From the NCBI RefSeq assembly GCF_019697375.1, contig NZ_JAHCDI010000003.1, forward strand, positions 930,001 to 994,000: 64,000 nt of DNA, read 5' to 3'. This document shows, piece by piece, positions 17,034-25,856 of the stretch. Under the pieces are notes generated by a model. That model was not told where the DNA came from. It was given only the letters and a program-made list of their open reading frames with translations, and made no database searches. A program made the translations under genes and the position numbers. How positions within the stretch are numbered: position 1 is the first letter of the stretch; every line of letters begins with the position of its first letter. Source of the stretch: Micromonospora tarapacensis. GTDB lineage: Bacteria; Actinomycetota; Actinomycetes; Mycobacteriales; Micromonosporaceae.

Positions 17034-17564
17034 GTGAGCGATCTGAAGCAGAAGGTGGCGCGGCTGCGGCAGGCGTACGCGCCCCACGAACATCGTCCGC
17101 TCGGTGGCTACCTGGCGGCCATGGGCACCTATGCCGGGGTCGCCGGCGCGATCGCGGGTCTGGTCAAGGTGACCGGACGCACCGTGCCGGATCGACCCGC
17201 CACCTCGGATGTGGTGCTGCTGGCCATCGCCACCCACAAGCTCAGCCGGCTGCTGTCCAAGGACGCGGTGACCAGTCCGCTGCGCGCCCCCTTCACCCGC
17301 TACGACCGGCCGATCGGCAGCGGCGAGGTGATGGAGCAGGTACGCGACTCGGGCAGCTCCACCCGGCACGCCATCGGCGAGTTGCTCAGCTGCCCGTTCT
17401 GCCTGGCGGTCTGGGTGGCGACCGGGCTCACCGGCGGCCTGGTGCTCGCGCCCCGGCTGACCCGCCTGGTGGCCACCGCGCTGACCGCGGTGGCCGCCTC
17501 CGACTTCCTCCAGATGGGTTACGCGGTCGCCCAGCAGGCCGCCGAGGGCGACGAGGAGGACTGA
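17034..17564 (+). CDS. DUF1360-family membrane protein
   Basis: This 176-residue protein has the DUF1360 signatures: ATHKLSRLLSKDAVTSPLRAPFTRYD and ELLSCPFCLAVWVA with the conserved CPFC pair. There are about three hydrophobic segments. Members are small integral membrane proteins of unknown function in spore-forming and actinobacterial genomes. A ribosome-binding site (GAAGGAGG) lies upstream of the GTG start. Confidence 0.85.
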   Translation: MSDLKQKVARLRQAYAPHEHRPLGGYLAAMGTYAGVAGAIAGLVKVTGRTVPDRPATSDVVLLAIATHKLSRLLSKDAVTSPLRAPFTRYDRPIGSGEVMEQVRDSGSSTRHAIGELLSCPFCLAVWVATGLTGGLVLAPRLTRLVATALTAVAASDFLQMGYAVAQQAAEGDEED

Positions 17565-17574
17565 CGCGATGCAG

Positions 17575-17610
17575 CGCCGGCCGGGCCCTGGTGCACGGGT
17601 CCGGCCGGCG
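17575..17610. terminator. Bidirectional hairpin between convergent genes
   Basis: CGCCGGCCGG at 17575-17584 pairs perfectly with 17601-17610, between the DUF1360 gene (plus) and a small minus-strand gene. Confidence 0.55.
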
Positions 17611-17629
17611 TCGGGTGGGTGGCCGCCGA

Positions 17630-17827
17630 TCAGCGTTGCATGCCGGACCAGCCGCGTGGGGACTCGGGCTCCCGCTCGTCCTCGTCCGCGCCGGTGACGA
17701 TGTCCCGGTCGACGGCGGTGCGGTCGTGCTCGTTGGCGAAGTCGGGTTCGGGCAGGGTGTCCGTGCCCTCGGGCGGCTGGCCGAGGGCGGACGTCCGTTC
17801 GCGCTGGTGCTTCTCGGGCTGGGACAT
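17630..17827 (-). CDS. Small hydrophilic conserved protein
   Basis: This 65-residue, highly charged protein (EKHQRERTSALGQPPEG, DFANEHDRTAVDRDIVTG) has no cysteine and no membrane segment and is probably disordered. The ATG at 17827 has GGGGAG upstream. I do not recognise the family beyond its general likeness to short stress-type proteins of Micromonosporaceae. Confidence 0.6.
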   Translation of the reverse strand: MSQPEKHQRERTSALGQPPEGTDTLPEPDFANEHDRTAVDRDIVTGADEDEREPESPRGWSGMQR

Positions 17828-17885
17828 GCGCTCCCCTTCTCGTCGCCGGTGCGGCCGGCGCACCGGCCGTGGTCGGCGGGCCGGC

Positions 17886-18254
17886 TCAACCGACCGATCC
17901 ACCCAGCAGGTCGGTCACCTCGTCGACCGCGTACTCGCCCTGCGGCAACGCGTTCAGCCGGGCGAGCAACTGCGCCGGCAGTTCCGCGGCGACCGCGCGG
18001 CGGTAGATGTCCACCTGGCTGATCCGCTCCTGACCGTGGTAGAGGTCGTCGAGCAGCTCGTCGAGTGGCCGGGTGTCCACCTCCTCGGTCTCCACCTCGT
18101 CGGGTACGGCGGCGGCCGTGCCGGGCAGGTCGGTGACGGGCGGATCGAGCGCGGCGGTGTCGACCACGGGAACGTCGGCCAGGATGGCCTCGGGCAGCCG
18201 CGCCTCAGTCGTGGGTGCCGTGGGCGCCTCGGTCACGGGTACGTCGTCGGTCAC
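17886..18254 (-). CDS. Hypothetical acidic protein with C-terminal helical domain
   Basis: In this 122-residue protein the first 65 residues are acidic and low in complexity. The last 45 (ISQVDIYRRAVAAELPAQLL, then NALPQGEYAVDEVTDLLGG) look like a compact helical domain. I do not recognise a function. It lies upstream of the small 65-residue gene on the same strand. Confidence 0.6.
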   Translation of the reverse strand: MTDDVPVTEAPTAPTTEARLPEAILADVPVVDTAALDPPVTDLPGTAAAVPDEVETEEVDTRPLDELLDDLYHGQERISQVDIYRRAVAAELPAQLLARLNALPQGEYAVDEVTDLLGGSVG

Positions 18255-18402
18255 CCGCGACGGCTACCCGCGCCCGTACCGGTGAAACACCGGTCCACCC
18301 CGACCCACCCGCTGATCACGAAATTGACGGCCGCTCCGAGGCACTCGCCAACTTCATGATCAACAGGGGGTGGGCGTGGGCGGTGAAGCGTGCGGAGGGT
18401 GG

Positions 18403-19506
18403 TCAGGCCGGCGTCGGCAGGGAGCGCGGCCGGGGGTGGGTGGCGCGGCGGGTGCGGACGGCGGCGGCCAACTCGGCGAGAACCTCGTCGGTGGTGTCCC
18501 AGCCGATGCAGGCGTCGGTGACCGACTGGCCGTAGGTCAGCTCGCGGGTCGGGTCGAGGTCCTGCCGGCCGGGCACGAGGAAGCTCTCCAACATGATCCC
18601 GACGATGCCCCGCTGGCCGGCGGCGATCTGCCCGGCCACGTCGGCGGCCACCGTGGGCTGGTTGCGGTGGTCCTTGCCGCTGTTGGCGTGGCTGGCGTCC
18701 ACCACCAGTCGCTCCGGCAGGGCGGCGGCCCGCAGCAGCTCCAGCGCGCCCGCCACCGACTCCGCGTCGTAGTTCGGCCGGCCGCCGCCGCCACGCAGCA
18801 CCAGGTGCCCGTCCGCGTTGCCCCGGGTGTGCATGATCGCCGGAATGCCGGAGACGTCGATGCCGGGGAAGACGTGCGGCACGCCGGCCGCCCGGATGGC
18901 GTCGACCGCCGTGGCGATGCTGCCGTCGGGTCGGTTCTTCATGCCGATCGGCATGGACAGGCCGGAGGCGAGCTGGCGGTGCACCTGGCTCTCCACGGTG
19001 CGTGCCCCGATCGCCCCCCAGGCGACCGTGTCCGCGATGTACTGCGGGGTGATGGGGTCGAGGAACTCGCAGCCCACCGGCAGGCCCAGGCGCAGTACGT
19101 CGAGCAGCAGCGCCCGGGCCCGGCGCAGGCCGGTGTTGACGTCGCCGGAGCCGTCCAACCCGGGGTCGTTGATCAGGCCCTTCCAACCCACCGTGGAGCG
19201 CGGCTTCTCGAAGTACACCCGCATCACCACCAGCAGGTCCTCGGCCACCCGCTCGGCCGCCTCGCGGAGCCGGTGTGCGTAGTCCAGGGCAGCGGCCGGG
19301 TCGTGGACCGAGCACGGCCCCACCACGACCAGCAGCCGGTCGTCGGCCCGGTCGAGCACCCGGCCGACCGCCCGCCGGCCGGCCAGCACGGCCGAGGTGA
19401 GGCCGTCGTCCAGGGGCAGCTCGTGGTGCAGCAGGGCCGGGGTGGTCAGCGGCACGACACGGTCGATCCGCTGGTCGATGACCCGGTGGTTCTCCGGGGT
19501 GGTCAC
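18403..19506 (-). CDS. aroG: 3-deoxy-7-phosphoheptulonate (DAHP) synthase, class I
   Basis: This enzyme condenses phosphoenolpyruvate with erythrose 4-phosphate, the first step of the shikimate pathway to Phe, Tyr and Trp. The 367-residue protein has the class I (AroFGH-type) blocks in order: VVGPCSVHDPAAALDYA, RVYFEKPRSTVGWKGLINDP, GARTVESQVHRQLASG, and DASHANSGKDHRNQ with the metal-binding residues. The ATG-free start at 19506 is a GTG that places the usual N-terminus. A leader peptide containing Tyr-Arg-Trp-Phe and a terminator-like hairpin lie upstream, suggesting control by aromatic amino-acid supply. Confidence 0.95.
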   Translation of the reverse strand: MTTPENHRVIDQRIDRVVPLTTPALLHHELPLDDGLTSAVLAGRRAVGRVLDRADDRLLVVVGPCSVHDPAAALDYAHRLREAAERVAEDLLVVMRVYFEKPRSTVGWKGLINDPGLDGSGDVNTGLRRARALLLDVLRLGLPVGCEFLDPITPQYIADTVAWGAIGARTVESQVHRQLASGLSMPIGMKNRPDGSIATAVDAIRAAGVPHVFPGIDVSGIPAIMHTRGNADGHLVLRGGGGRPNYDAESVAGALELLRAAALPERLVVDASHANSGKDHRNQPTVAADVAGQIAAGQRGIVGIMLESFLVPGRQDLDPTRELTYGQSVTDACIGWDTTDEVLAELAAAVRTRRATHPRPRSLPTPA

Positions 19507-19575
19507 GGTGGGCGTCCTTCCGCCGACCGCACCCGGGGCCGGTGCCCGGGTCGAGCCGGCTGCTCGTACGCGAAA

Positions 19576-19599
19576 GGGCAGGAACGAAAGCTCCTGCCC
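19576..19599 (-). terminator. Attenuator-type hairpin upstream of DAHP synthase
   Basis: Read on the minus strand, GGGCAGGA pairs with TCCTGCCC across an 8-base loop and is followed directly by TTTC. It lies 70 bases before the aroG start and 28 bases after the stop of a short aromatic leader peptide, where a conditional terminator would be expected. An adjacent 9-base segment (19601-19609) is complementary to 19649-19657 inside the leader frame, offering an alternative fold. Confidence 0.55.
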
Positions 19600-19626
19600 G
19601 GCCGGCTCGAAAACGGTGACGTCAGA

Positions 19627-19686
19627 TCAGGGTGAGGTCACCGGCCTGCGAGCCGGCTGCCTAAACCATCGATACGAGCGCGTCAC
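19627..19686 (-). CDS. Putative aromatic leader peptide of the DAHP synthase attenuator
   Basis: This 19-residue frame starts with GTG and reads MTRSYRWFRQPARRPVTSP. It places Tyr, Trp and Phe within four residues, just ahead of the DAHP synthase gene on the same strand. Leader peptides rich in the regulated amino acid drive ribosome-stalling attenuation in actinobacterial trp, leu and ilv genes. A -10-like TACGCT immediately upstream suggests that the mRNA begins at the GTG. The mechanism is inferred from the arrangement. Confidence 0.5.
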   Translation of the reverse strand: MTRSYRWFRQPARRPVTSP

Positions 19687-19940
19687 GGCGGTAAGCGTAC
19701 CCGACGTGCGAAGGTGCTCACCCCCTCGTCGGCAAAGGCTCGCTTCGTGTTCACCCTCATCGATGATTCCGTCAGTAGGCGGCATCACCTACGAGGTGCG
19801 CGGCCCGTTCCGCTGAGGTGCGCCGAGGTGAGAGGAAGGGCCCGTGCGCAGGCCGCGACTCGGCGCGAGGAAGGACCCCTCCTCTCCCGCGTACCGAAGA
19901 TCCTGCGTGCCGAGGACGGGGGCGGGGTATGAGGAGCGGC

Positions 19941-20156
19941 ATGAGTGACGAGCGGAGCGACCAAAAGCGGGTCCAGTCCCGCGCCCACCTGCTGCCGGAG
20001 GAGGCGGCCGCCGGCAGCGACGACGCGCCGGCACAGGCGGACGCGATCCTCGCCGAGTCAGACGCCCGGGAAGCCGACCGGAACGCCGCCCCGGACACCG
20101 TGCTGGAGCGGCGTACCTCGGACCAGACCGTGAACCCCATCGAACCGCCGGACTGA
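19941..20156 (+). CDS. Small hydrophilic protein
   Basis: This 71-residue acidic protein (SDERSDQKRVQSRAHLLPEE, then LERRTSDQTVNPIEPPD) has no membrane segment and is probably largely disordered. The ATG at 19941 is chosen because GAGGAG lies six bases upstream. The function is unknown. Confidence 0.6.
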   Translation: MSDERSDQKRVQSRAHLLPEEAAAGSDDAPAQADAILAESDAREADRNAAPDTVLERRTSDQTVNPIEPPD

Positions 20157-20320
20157 GCGCCGGCCCGGCGCCCTCGGCGGACCGTCGATGCCGACCGCCC
20201 GGAGGGTGCCGCGTCGGGTGGCGGGCGACGCGTCGGCGCCGGCTCGCCGGTGGGGCGTCCCGAGAGCCGGTGGGGCGTCCCGAGACCTGCCGAGGCGGGA
20301 GATCGGATAGCGTCGGTGCC

Positions 20321-21613
20321 ATGCCCGACAGTGGTTACCCCTGGCCCATCTCGACGACCCGACTGGACAACGGCCTGCGCGTGGTGATCAGCGAGGACCG
20401 CACCGCTCCGGCGGTCGCGGTCAACCTCTGGTACGACGTCGGCTCCCGGCACGAGCCGGCCGGTCAGACCGGGTTCGCGCACCTCTTCGAGCACCTGATG
20501 TTCGAGGGCTCGGTGCACGTGGCGAAGACCGAGCACATGAAGCTGGTGCAGGGGGCGGGCGGCTCGCTCAACGCCACCACCAACCCGGACCGCACGAACT
20601 ACTTCGAGACGGTCCCGGCCGAGCATCTGGAGTTGGCGCTCTGGCTGGAGGCCGACCGGATGGGTGGGCTGGTGCCGGCGCTCACCCAGGAGACGCTGGA
20701 CAACCAGCGGGACGTGGTCAAGAACGAGCGGCGGCAGCGCTACGAGAACGTGCCGTACGGCGACGCCTGGCTGCGGCTGCTGCCCCTGCTCTATCCGCCG
20801 GGCCACCCCTACCATCACGCCACCATCGGCTCGATGGCCGACCTGAACGCCGCCGACCTGGCCACCTTCCAGGCGTTCCACCGGACCTACTACGCGCCGA
20901 ACAACGCGGTCCTCACCGTGGTCGGCGACACCAGCGCCGACGAGGTCGTCGCCCTGGCCGGGAAGTACTTCGGCGCGATCCCGCCCCGGCCGGAGATCCC
21001 TCCGGCGCCGGACGGTCGGGTCGTGCCGGCCGCGGGTGTGCCCGCCGAGGAGACGGTGGTCACCGACGTGCCGGCCCCCCGGGTGTACGTCGCGCACCGC
21101 ACCCACCCGTTCGGCAGCCCCGAGTACGACGTGGTGACCGTGCTGGCCACGGTGCTGGGTAGCGGCCGGGGCAGCCGGCTCTACCAGCGCCTCGCCGACG
21201 GCGAGCGGATCGCCCAGCCCGACCTGGTCGGGGCGTACGGGGTGGATCTGGCGCACGCCCCGGCGCCACTCATCGCCACCGCCACCGCGCGGCCCGGGGT
21301 CAGCGGTGAGCGGCTGGCCGCCGGGCTCGCCGAGGTGGTCGACGAGTTGGCCACCGTGCCGGTCACCGCCGCCGAGCTGGACCGCGCGAAGGCGCTGCTG
21401 ACCACCGCGTGGTGGCGACAGATGTCCACGGTGGACGGACGGGCGGACGCGCTGGGCCGGTACGCCACGCAGTTCGGCGACCCGGCCAGCGTCGCCGAGC
21501 GGCTGCCGGCCTGGCTCGCGGTGACCGCCGAGCAGATCGCCGAGGTGGCGGCCGAGGTGCTCGCCGCCGACGACCGGGTGACCCTGACCTACCGTCCCGA
21601 GGAGAAGCCGTGA
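20321..21613 (+). CDS. M16-family zinc metallopeptidase (active subunit)
   Basis: This is a cytoplasmic pitrilysin/processing-peptidase-like protein of 430 residues. The inverted zinc motif HLFEH (His54, Glu57, His58) is intact, with the downstream acidic region (ETVPAEHLELALWLEADRM) supplying the third ligand. A -10-like TAGCGT ends seven bases before the ATG at 20321, so the mRNA is probably leaderless and the start is well placed. The next gene encodes a second M16 protein without the zinc motif. In such pairs the two form a clamshell heterodimer. Confidence 0.92.
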   Translation: MPDSGYPWPISTTRLDNGLRVVISEDRTAPAVAVNLWYDVGSRHEPAGQTGFAHLFEHLMFEGSVHVAKTEHMKLVQGAGGSLNATTNPDRTNYFETVPAEHLELALWLEADRMGGLVPALTQETLDNQRDVVKNERRQRYENVPYGDAWLRLLPLLYPPGHPYHHATIGSMADLNAADLATFQAFHRTYYAPNNAVLTVVGDTSADEVVALAGKYFGAIPPRPEIPPAPDGRVVPAAGVPAEETVVTDVPAPRVYVAHRTHPFGSPEYDVVTVLATVLGSGRGSRLYQRLADGERIAQPDLVGAYGVDLAHAPAPLIATATARPGVSGERLAAGLAEVVDELATVPVTAAELDRAKALLTTAWWRQMSTVDGRADALGRYATQFGDPASVAERLPAWLAVTAEQIAEVAAEVLAADDRVTLTYRPEEKP

Positions 21614-21698
21614 GCGCGAGGAGTGAGCGGCGCGGCCCGGCGGGGCGCTGGGCCCTGGCACCCGTGAGCCCCGCAGTCGCGAACGAAAGGATTGCTCA

Positions 21699-23051
21699 GT
21701 GACGTTGATCGCCGACCGTCCCGGGCCGGGCGAGGCCCGCCCGTACCGCTTCCCGCAGGTGGTCCGCCGCTCGGTGGCCGGCGGTCAGGTCGTCGCCGCG
21801 CACCTGCCCGGCCAGAATCTCGCCGTCGCGCTGCTGCTGCTGGACGCGGGGGCGGGCCGGGAACCCGTGGGCCGGGAGGGGCTCGGCGGGGTGCTGGCAA
21901 AGGCTCTCGAGGAGGGCACCACGCAGCGCGACGCCACCGCGTACGCGCTGGCCATCGAGGCACTCGGCACCGAGTTGGTGACCGGGCTGGACTGGGACAC
22001 CTTCCAGGTGAGCGTGCAGGTGCCGGTGGAGCGGCTGGGCGCGGCGGTGGAACTGCTCGCCGAGGCGGTGCGTACGCCGAGGTTGGACCCGGACGACGTC
22101 CGGCGGGTCCGCGACGACGAGGCGACCGCGTTGCGGATGGACTGGGCCAATCCCGGCCCGCGCGCCGACGCGGCGTTGCGTGCCGACCTGTTCGGTGCCG
22201 CCAACCGGTGGGGCCGACCGATGTACGGCGACCCCGACTCGGTGGCCGGCCTGGACGTGGAGGACGTCAACGTCTTCCACTCGGAGTGGTTCCTCCGCCC
22301 GGGAACCCTCGTGGTCGCCGGTGACCTGGACCGGCTCGACCTGGACGCGCTCGCCGCGACGGCATTCACCGGCACCGGCGGCGGCCCGGTGGACCGGGGC
22401 GCGCCGATCGAGGTGCCGGCGCGAGCCGGGCGCCGGATCATCCTGGTCGACCGGCCCGGCTCGGTGCAGTCCACGCTGCGGCTCGGGCATCCCGCGCCGC
22501 ATCGGGCGCACCCGGACCACGTACCGATCGCCCTGGCCGGCACGCTGCTCGGGGGGGCGTTCACCTCCCGGCTGAACCACCTCATCCGCGAGGTGCGCGG
22601 CTACACGTACGGCATCCGGGGCGATTTCGGGTCGTCCCGCCGGCTCGGCCGGTTCGCGGTCAGTTCCGGCGTGCAGACCGCCGTCACCGCACCGGCGCTG
22701 GTGGAGGTGGTCGGGGAGATCGCGCGTACCCAGGCCGGTGGGGTGACCGAGGACGAGTTGGCCGTGGCCCGGTCCTGGCGGGCGGGGCAGCTCTCGGTCG
22801 AGTTGCAGAGCCCCCGGGCGATCGCCGGCGCGTTGAGCACGCTGGTGGTGCACGACCTGCCGGACGACTATCACGCCCGGCTGCGCGAGGCACTGCTCGC
22901 CGCCGACGTGGCCCAGGTCTCGGCGGCCGCCGCCGCCCACCTGCGGCCGGAGTCGCTGACCCTGGTGGTGGAGGGTGACGCCGCACTGATCAGGGACGAG
23001 CTGGTCGCCACCGGCCTCGGTGAGCTGGTCGACCACCCCGCGGCGGGCTGA
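21699..23051 (+). CDS. M16-family peptidase-like protein (inactive partner subunit)
   Basis: This 450-residue M16-like protein has, at the position of the zinc motif, GLGGVLAKALEEGT in place of HxxEH, so it cannot bind the catalytic zinc. The C-terminal half keeps the M16 R/Y segment (FTSRLNHLIREVRGYTYGIR). It directly follows the active M16 gene and most likely forms the non-catalytic half of a heterodimer, as in bacterial M16 pairs related to mitochondrial processing peptidase. The start is a GTG with AAAGGA upstream. A hairpin follows the gene. Confidence 0.9.
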   Translation: MTLIADRPGPGEARPYRFPQVVRRSVAGGQVVAAHLPGQNLAVALLLLDAGAGREPVGREGLGGVLAKALEEGTTQRDATAYALAIEALGTELVTGLDWDTFQVSVQVPVERLGAAVELLAEAVRTPRLDPDDVRRVRDDEATALRMDWANPGPRADAALRADLFGAANRWGRPMYGDPDSVAGLDVEDVNVFHSEWFLRPGTLVVAGDLDRLDLDALAATAFTGTGGGPVDRGAPIEVPARAGRRIILVDRPGSVQSTLRLGHPAPHRAHPDHVPIALAGTLLGGAFTSRLNHLIREVRGYTYGIRGDFGSSRRLGRFAVSSGVQTAVTAPALVEVVGEIARTQAGGVTEDELAVARSWRAGQLSVELQSPRAIAGALSTLVVHDLPDDYHARLREALLAADVAQVSAAAAAHLRPESLTLVVEGDAALIRDELVATGLGELVDHPAAG

Positions 23052-24378
<1,327 letters not shown>

Positions 24379-24410
24379 GGCGTGTCCCTGTCGACGACGT
24401 GGAGGATGCC

Positions 24411-24851
24411 GTGACCGACGACCAGAACCGGCAGGCGCTGGACGACCTGATCGCGAGCCGTTCGTTGGGGGTGCTGGCGACCATGAAGCGGGACGGGCGG
24501 CCGCAGCTGTCCAACGTGGTCTACGCGTTCGACCGGGAGGCGGGGGTGATCCGGGTGTCGGTGACCGACGGCCGGGCGAAGACCGCGAACCTGCGCCGCG
24601 ACCCGCGCGCCAGCTTCCACGTCAGCAGCGACGACGGCTGGGCGTACGCGGTGGCCGAGGTGCGGGCCGAGCTGAGCCCGGTCGCGGTGGAGCCGGGGGA
24701 CGACACCGTCGCCGAACTCGTCGGGCTCTACCGGGCGGTGCAGGGCGAGCACCCGGACTGGGACGACTACCGGCGGGCCATGGTCGGCGAGCGGCGGCTG
24801 GTGCTGCGGCTGCACGTGGAACGCCGCTACGGCGTCGCACCGCGCGGCTGA
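24411..24851 (+). CDS. PPOX-class flavin/F420-dependent oxidoreductase
   Basis: This 146-residue split-barrel protein of the pyridoxamine-phosphate-oxidase-like superfamily has LGVLATMKRDGRPQLSNVVYAFD at the N-terminus, IRVSVTDGRAKTANLRRDPRASF, and the final WDDYRRAMVGERRLVLRLHVERRYG. Members of this size in actinobacteria (Rv1155-like) usually use F420 or FMN. The GTG at 24411 lies 33 bases after the asd stop, so the two may be co-transcribed. The substrate is unknown. Confidence 0.85.
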   Translation: MTDDQNRQALDDLIASRSLGVLATMKRDGRPQLSNVVYAFDREAGVIRVSVTDGRAKTANLRRDPRASFHVSSDDGWAYAVAEVRAELSPVAVEPGDDTVAELVGLYRAVQGEHPDWDDYRRAMVGERRLVLRLHVERRYGVAPRG

Positions 24852-24919
24852 CCGCCCCACGTTACTGGTCGGTGCGGCCGGGTAGACCCATGGTTGCCCC
24901 ACACCCAGAGGGAGGCACC

Positions 24920-25336
24920 ATGACAACGGTCGGAGAGTTCATGACCACCCGATTGGTGACCATGGACGGCAACGCCACACTGGTCGCGGCGGCCCAGGAG
25001 ATGCGTGACTCCGCGATCGGCGATGTGGTGGTGACCGACGGCGACAGCGTGGTCGGTATCGTCACGGACCGGGACATCACGGTTCGCGGCGTCGCGGAGC
25101 AGATGGACCCGGACACCACCCGGCTGAACCAGATCACCAGCAAGGACGTGGTGACGGTGAGTCAGTACGATGACGCCGTCGCCGCCGCCGACCTGATGCG
25201 GACGTACGCCGTGCGGCGGCTGCCCGTGATCGAGGACGGCCGGCTGATCGGCCTGGTGTCGATGGGCGACCTGGCCGTCGAGCGGGAGCCCCAGTCGGTG
25301 CTCGCCGACATCAGCGCCGACGACCCCAACAACTGA
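24920..25336 (+). CDS. Tandem CBS-domain protein
   Basis: This 138-residue stand-alone CBS pair has a first domain running over VGEFMTTRLVTMDGNATLV and VVTDGDSVVGIVTDRDI. The second runs over SKDVVTVSQYDDAVAAADLM and LPVIEDGRLIGLVSMGDLA. Paired CBS domains bind adenosine nucleotides; small free forms act as energy sensors or stress proteins. The ATG is preceded by GGAGGCACC. A strong terminator follows. Confidence 0.92.
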   Translation: MTTVGEFMTTRLVTMDGNATLVAAAQEMRDSAIGDVVVTDGDSVVGIVTDRDITVRGVAEQMDPDTTRLNQITSKDVVTVSQYDDAVAAADLMRTYAVRRLPVIEDGRLIGLVSMGDLAVEREPQSVLADISADDPNN

Positions 25337-25350
25337 TCCACCCGCCGATC

Positions 25351-25383
25351 GAAGCCGGCTCCCCGGTGCGGGGAGCCGGCTTC
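25351..25383 (+). terminator. Terminator after the CBS-domain gene
   Basis: A perfect 14-bp stem (GAAGCCGGCTCCCC and its complement) with a 5-base loop lies 15 bases after the stop. Confidence 0.75.
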
Positions 25384-25487
25384 GCGTCGCCGGCGTCGCC
25401 CGGCGACTCACCCCATCCGGGCGAGGTTGACGTCCCGGCCGGCGGGGACCCGAACCCGGGACACGAGTGACCGGGAGGAGGGTGGCG

Positions 25488-25856
25488 ATGGCGGACACGA
25501 CCACACGTTTCTTCGAGGACCTCGACCACCGGGGGTACGAGCCCCTGCTGGCGAAGACCTCCGGAGCCCTGCGCTTCGATCTGCACGAGGGGCCGCAGAC
25601 CACGCACTGGCTGGTGCGGATCGACCGCGGGGAGGTCAGGGTCAGCCAGGAGGACATGGAGGCGGACACGGTGGTCGGCACCAGCCCGGAACTGTTCGAG
25701 GACCTGGTCACCGGCCGGGAGAACGGGCTGGCGGCGCTGCTGCGGGGGGACATGACGGTGACCGGCGACCCCCGCCTGGTGGTGCAGGTGGAACGGATCT
25801 TCCCCGGGCCGCCGTACGCCCAGGGGCCGCACCGCTACCGGAAGGGGGTGCAGTGA
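25488..25856 (+). CDS. SCP2-type sterol-carrier-domain protein
   Basis: This 122-residue protein has the SCP2 fold signatures: GALRFDLHEGPQTTHWLVRID, then ADTVVGTSPELFEDLVTG and the final GDMTVTGDPRLVVQVERIFPG. The domain holds hydrophobic ligands in other proteins; no partner domain is attached here. The ATG at 25488 has GGGAGGAGGG upstream. Its stop overlaps the start of the glycogen-debranching-like gene (TGATG), so the two are translationally coupled. Confidence 0.85.
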   Translation: MADTTTRFFEDLDHRGYEPLLAKTSGALRFDLHEGPQTTHWLVRIDRGEVRVSQEDMEADTVVGTSPELFEDLVTGRENGLAALLRGDMTVTGDPRLVVQVERIFPGPPYAQGPHRYRKGVQ

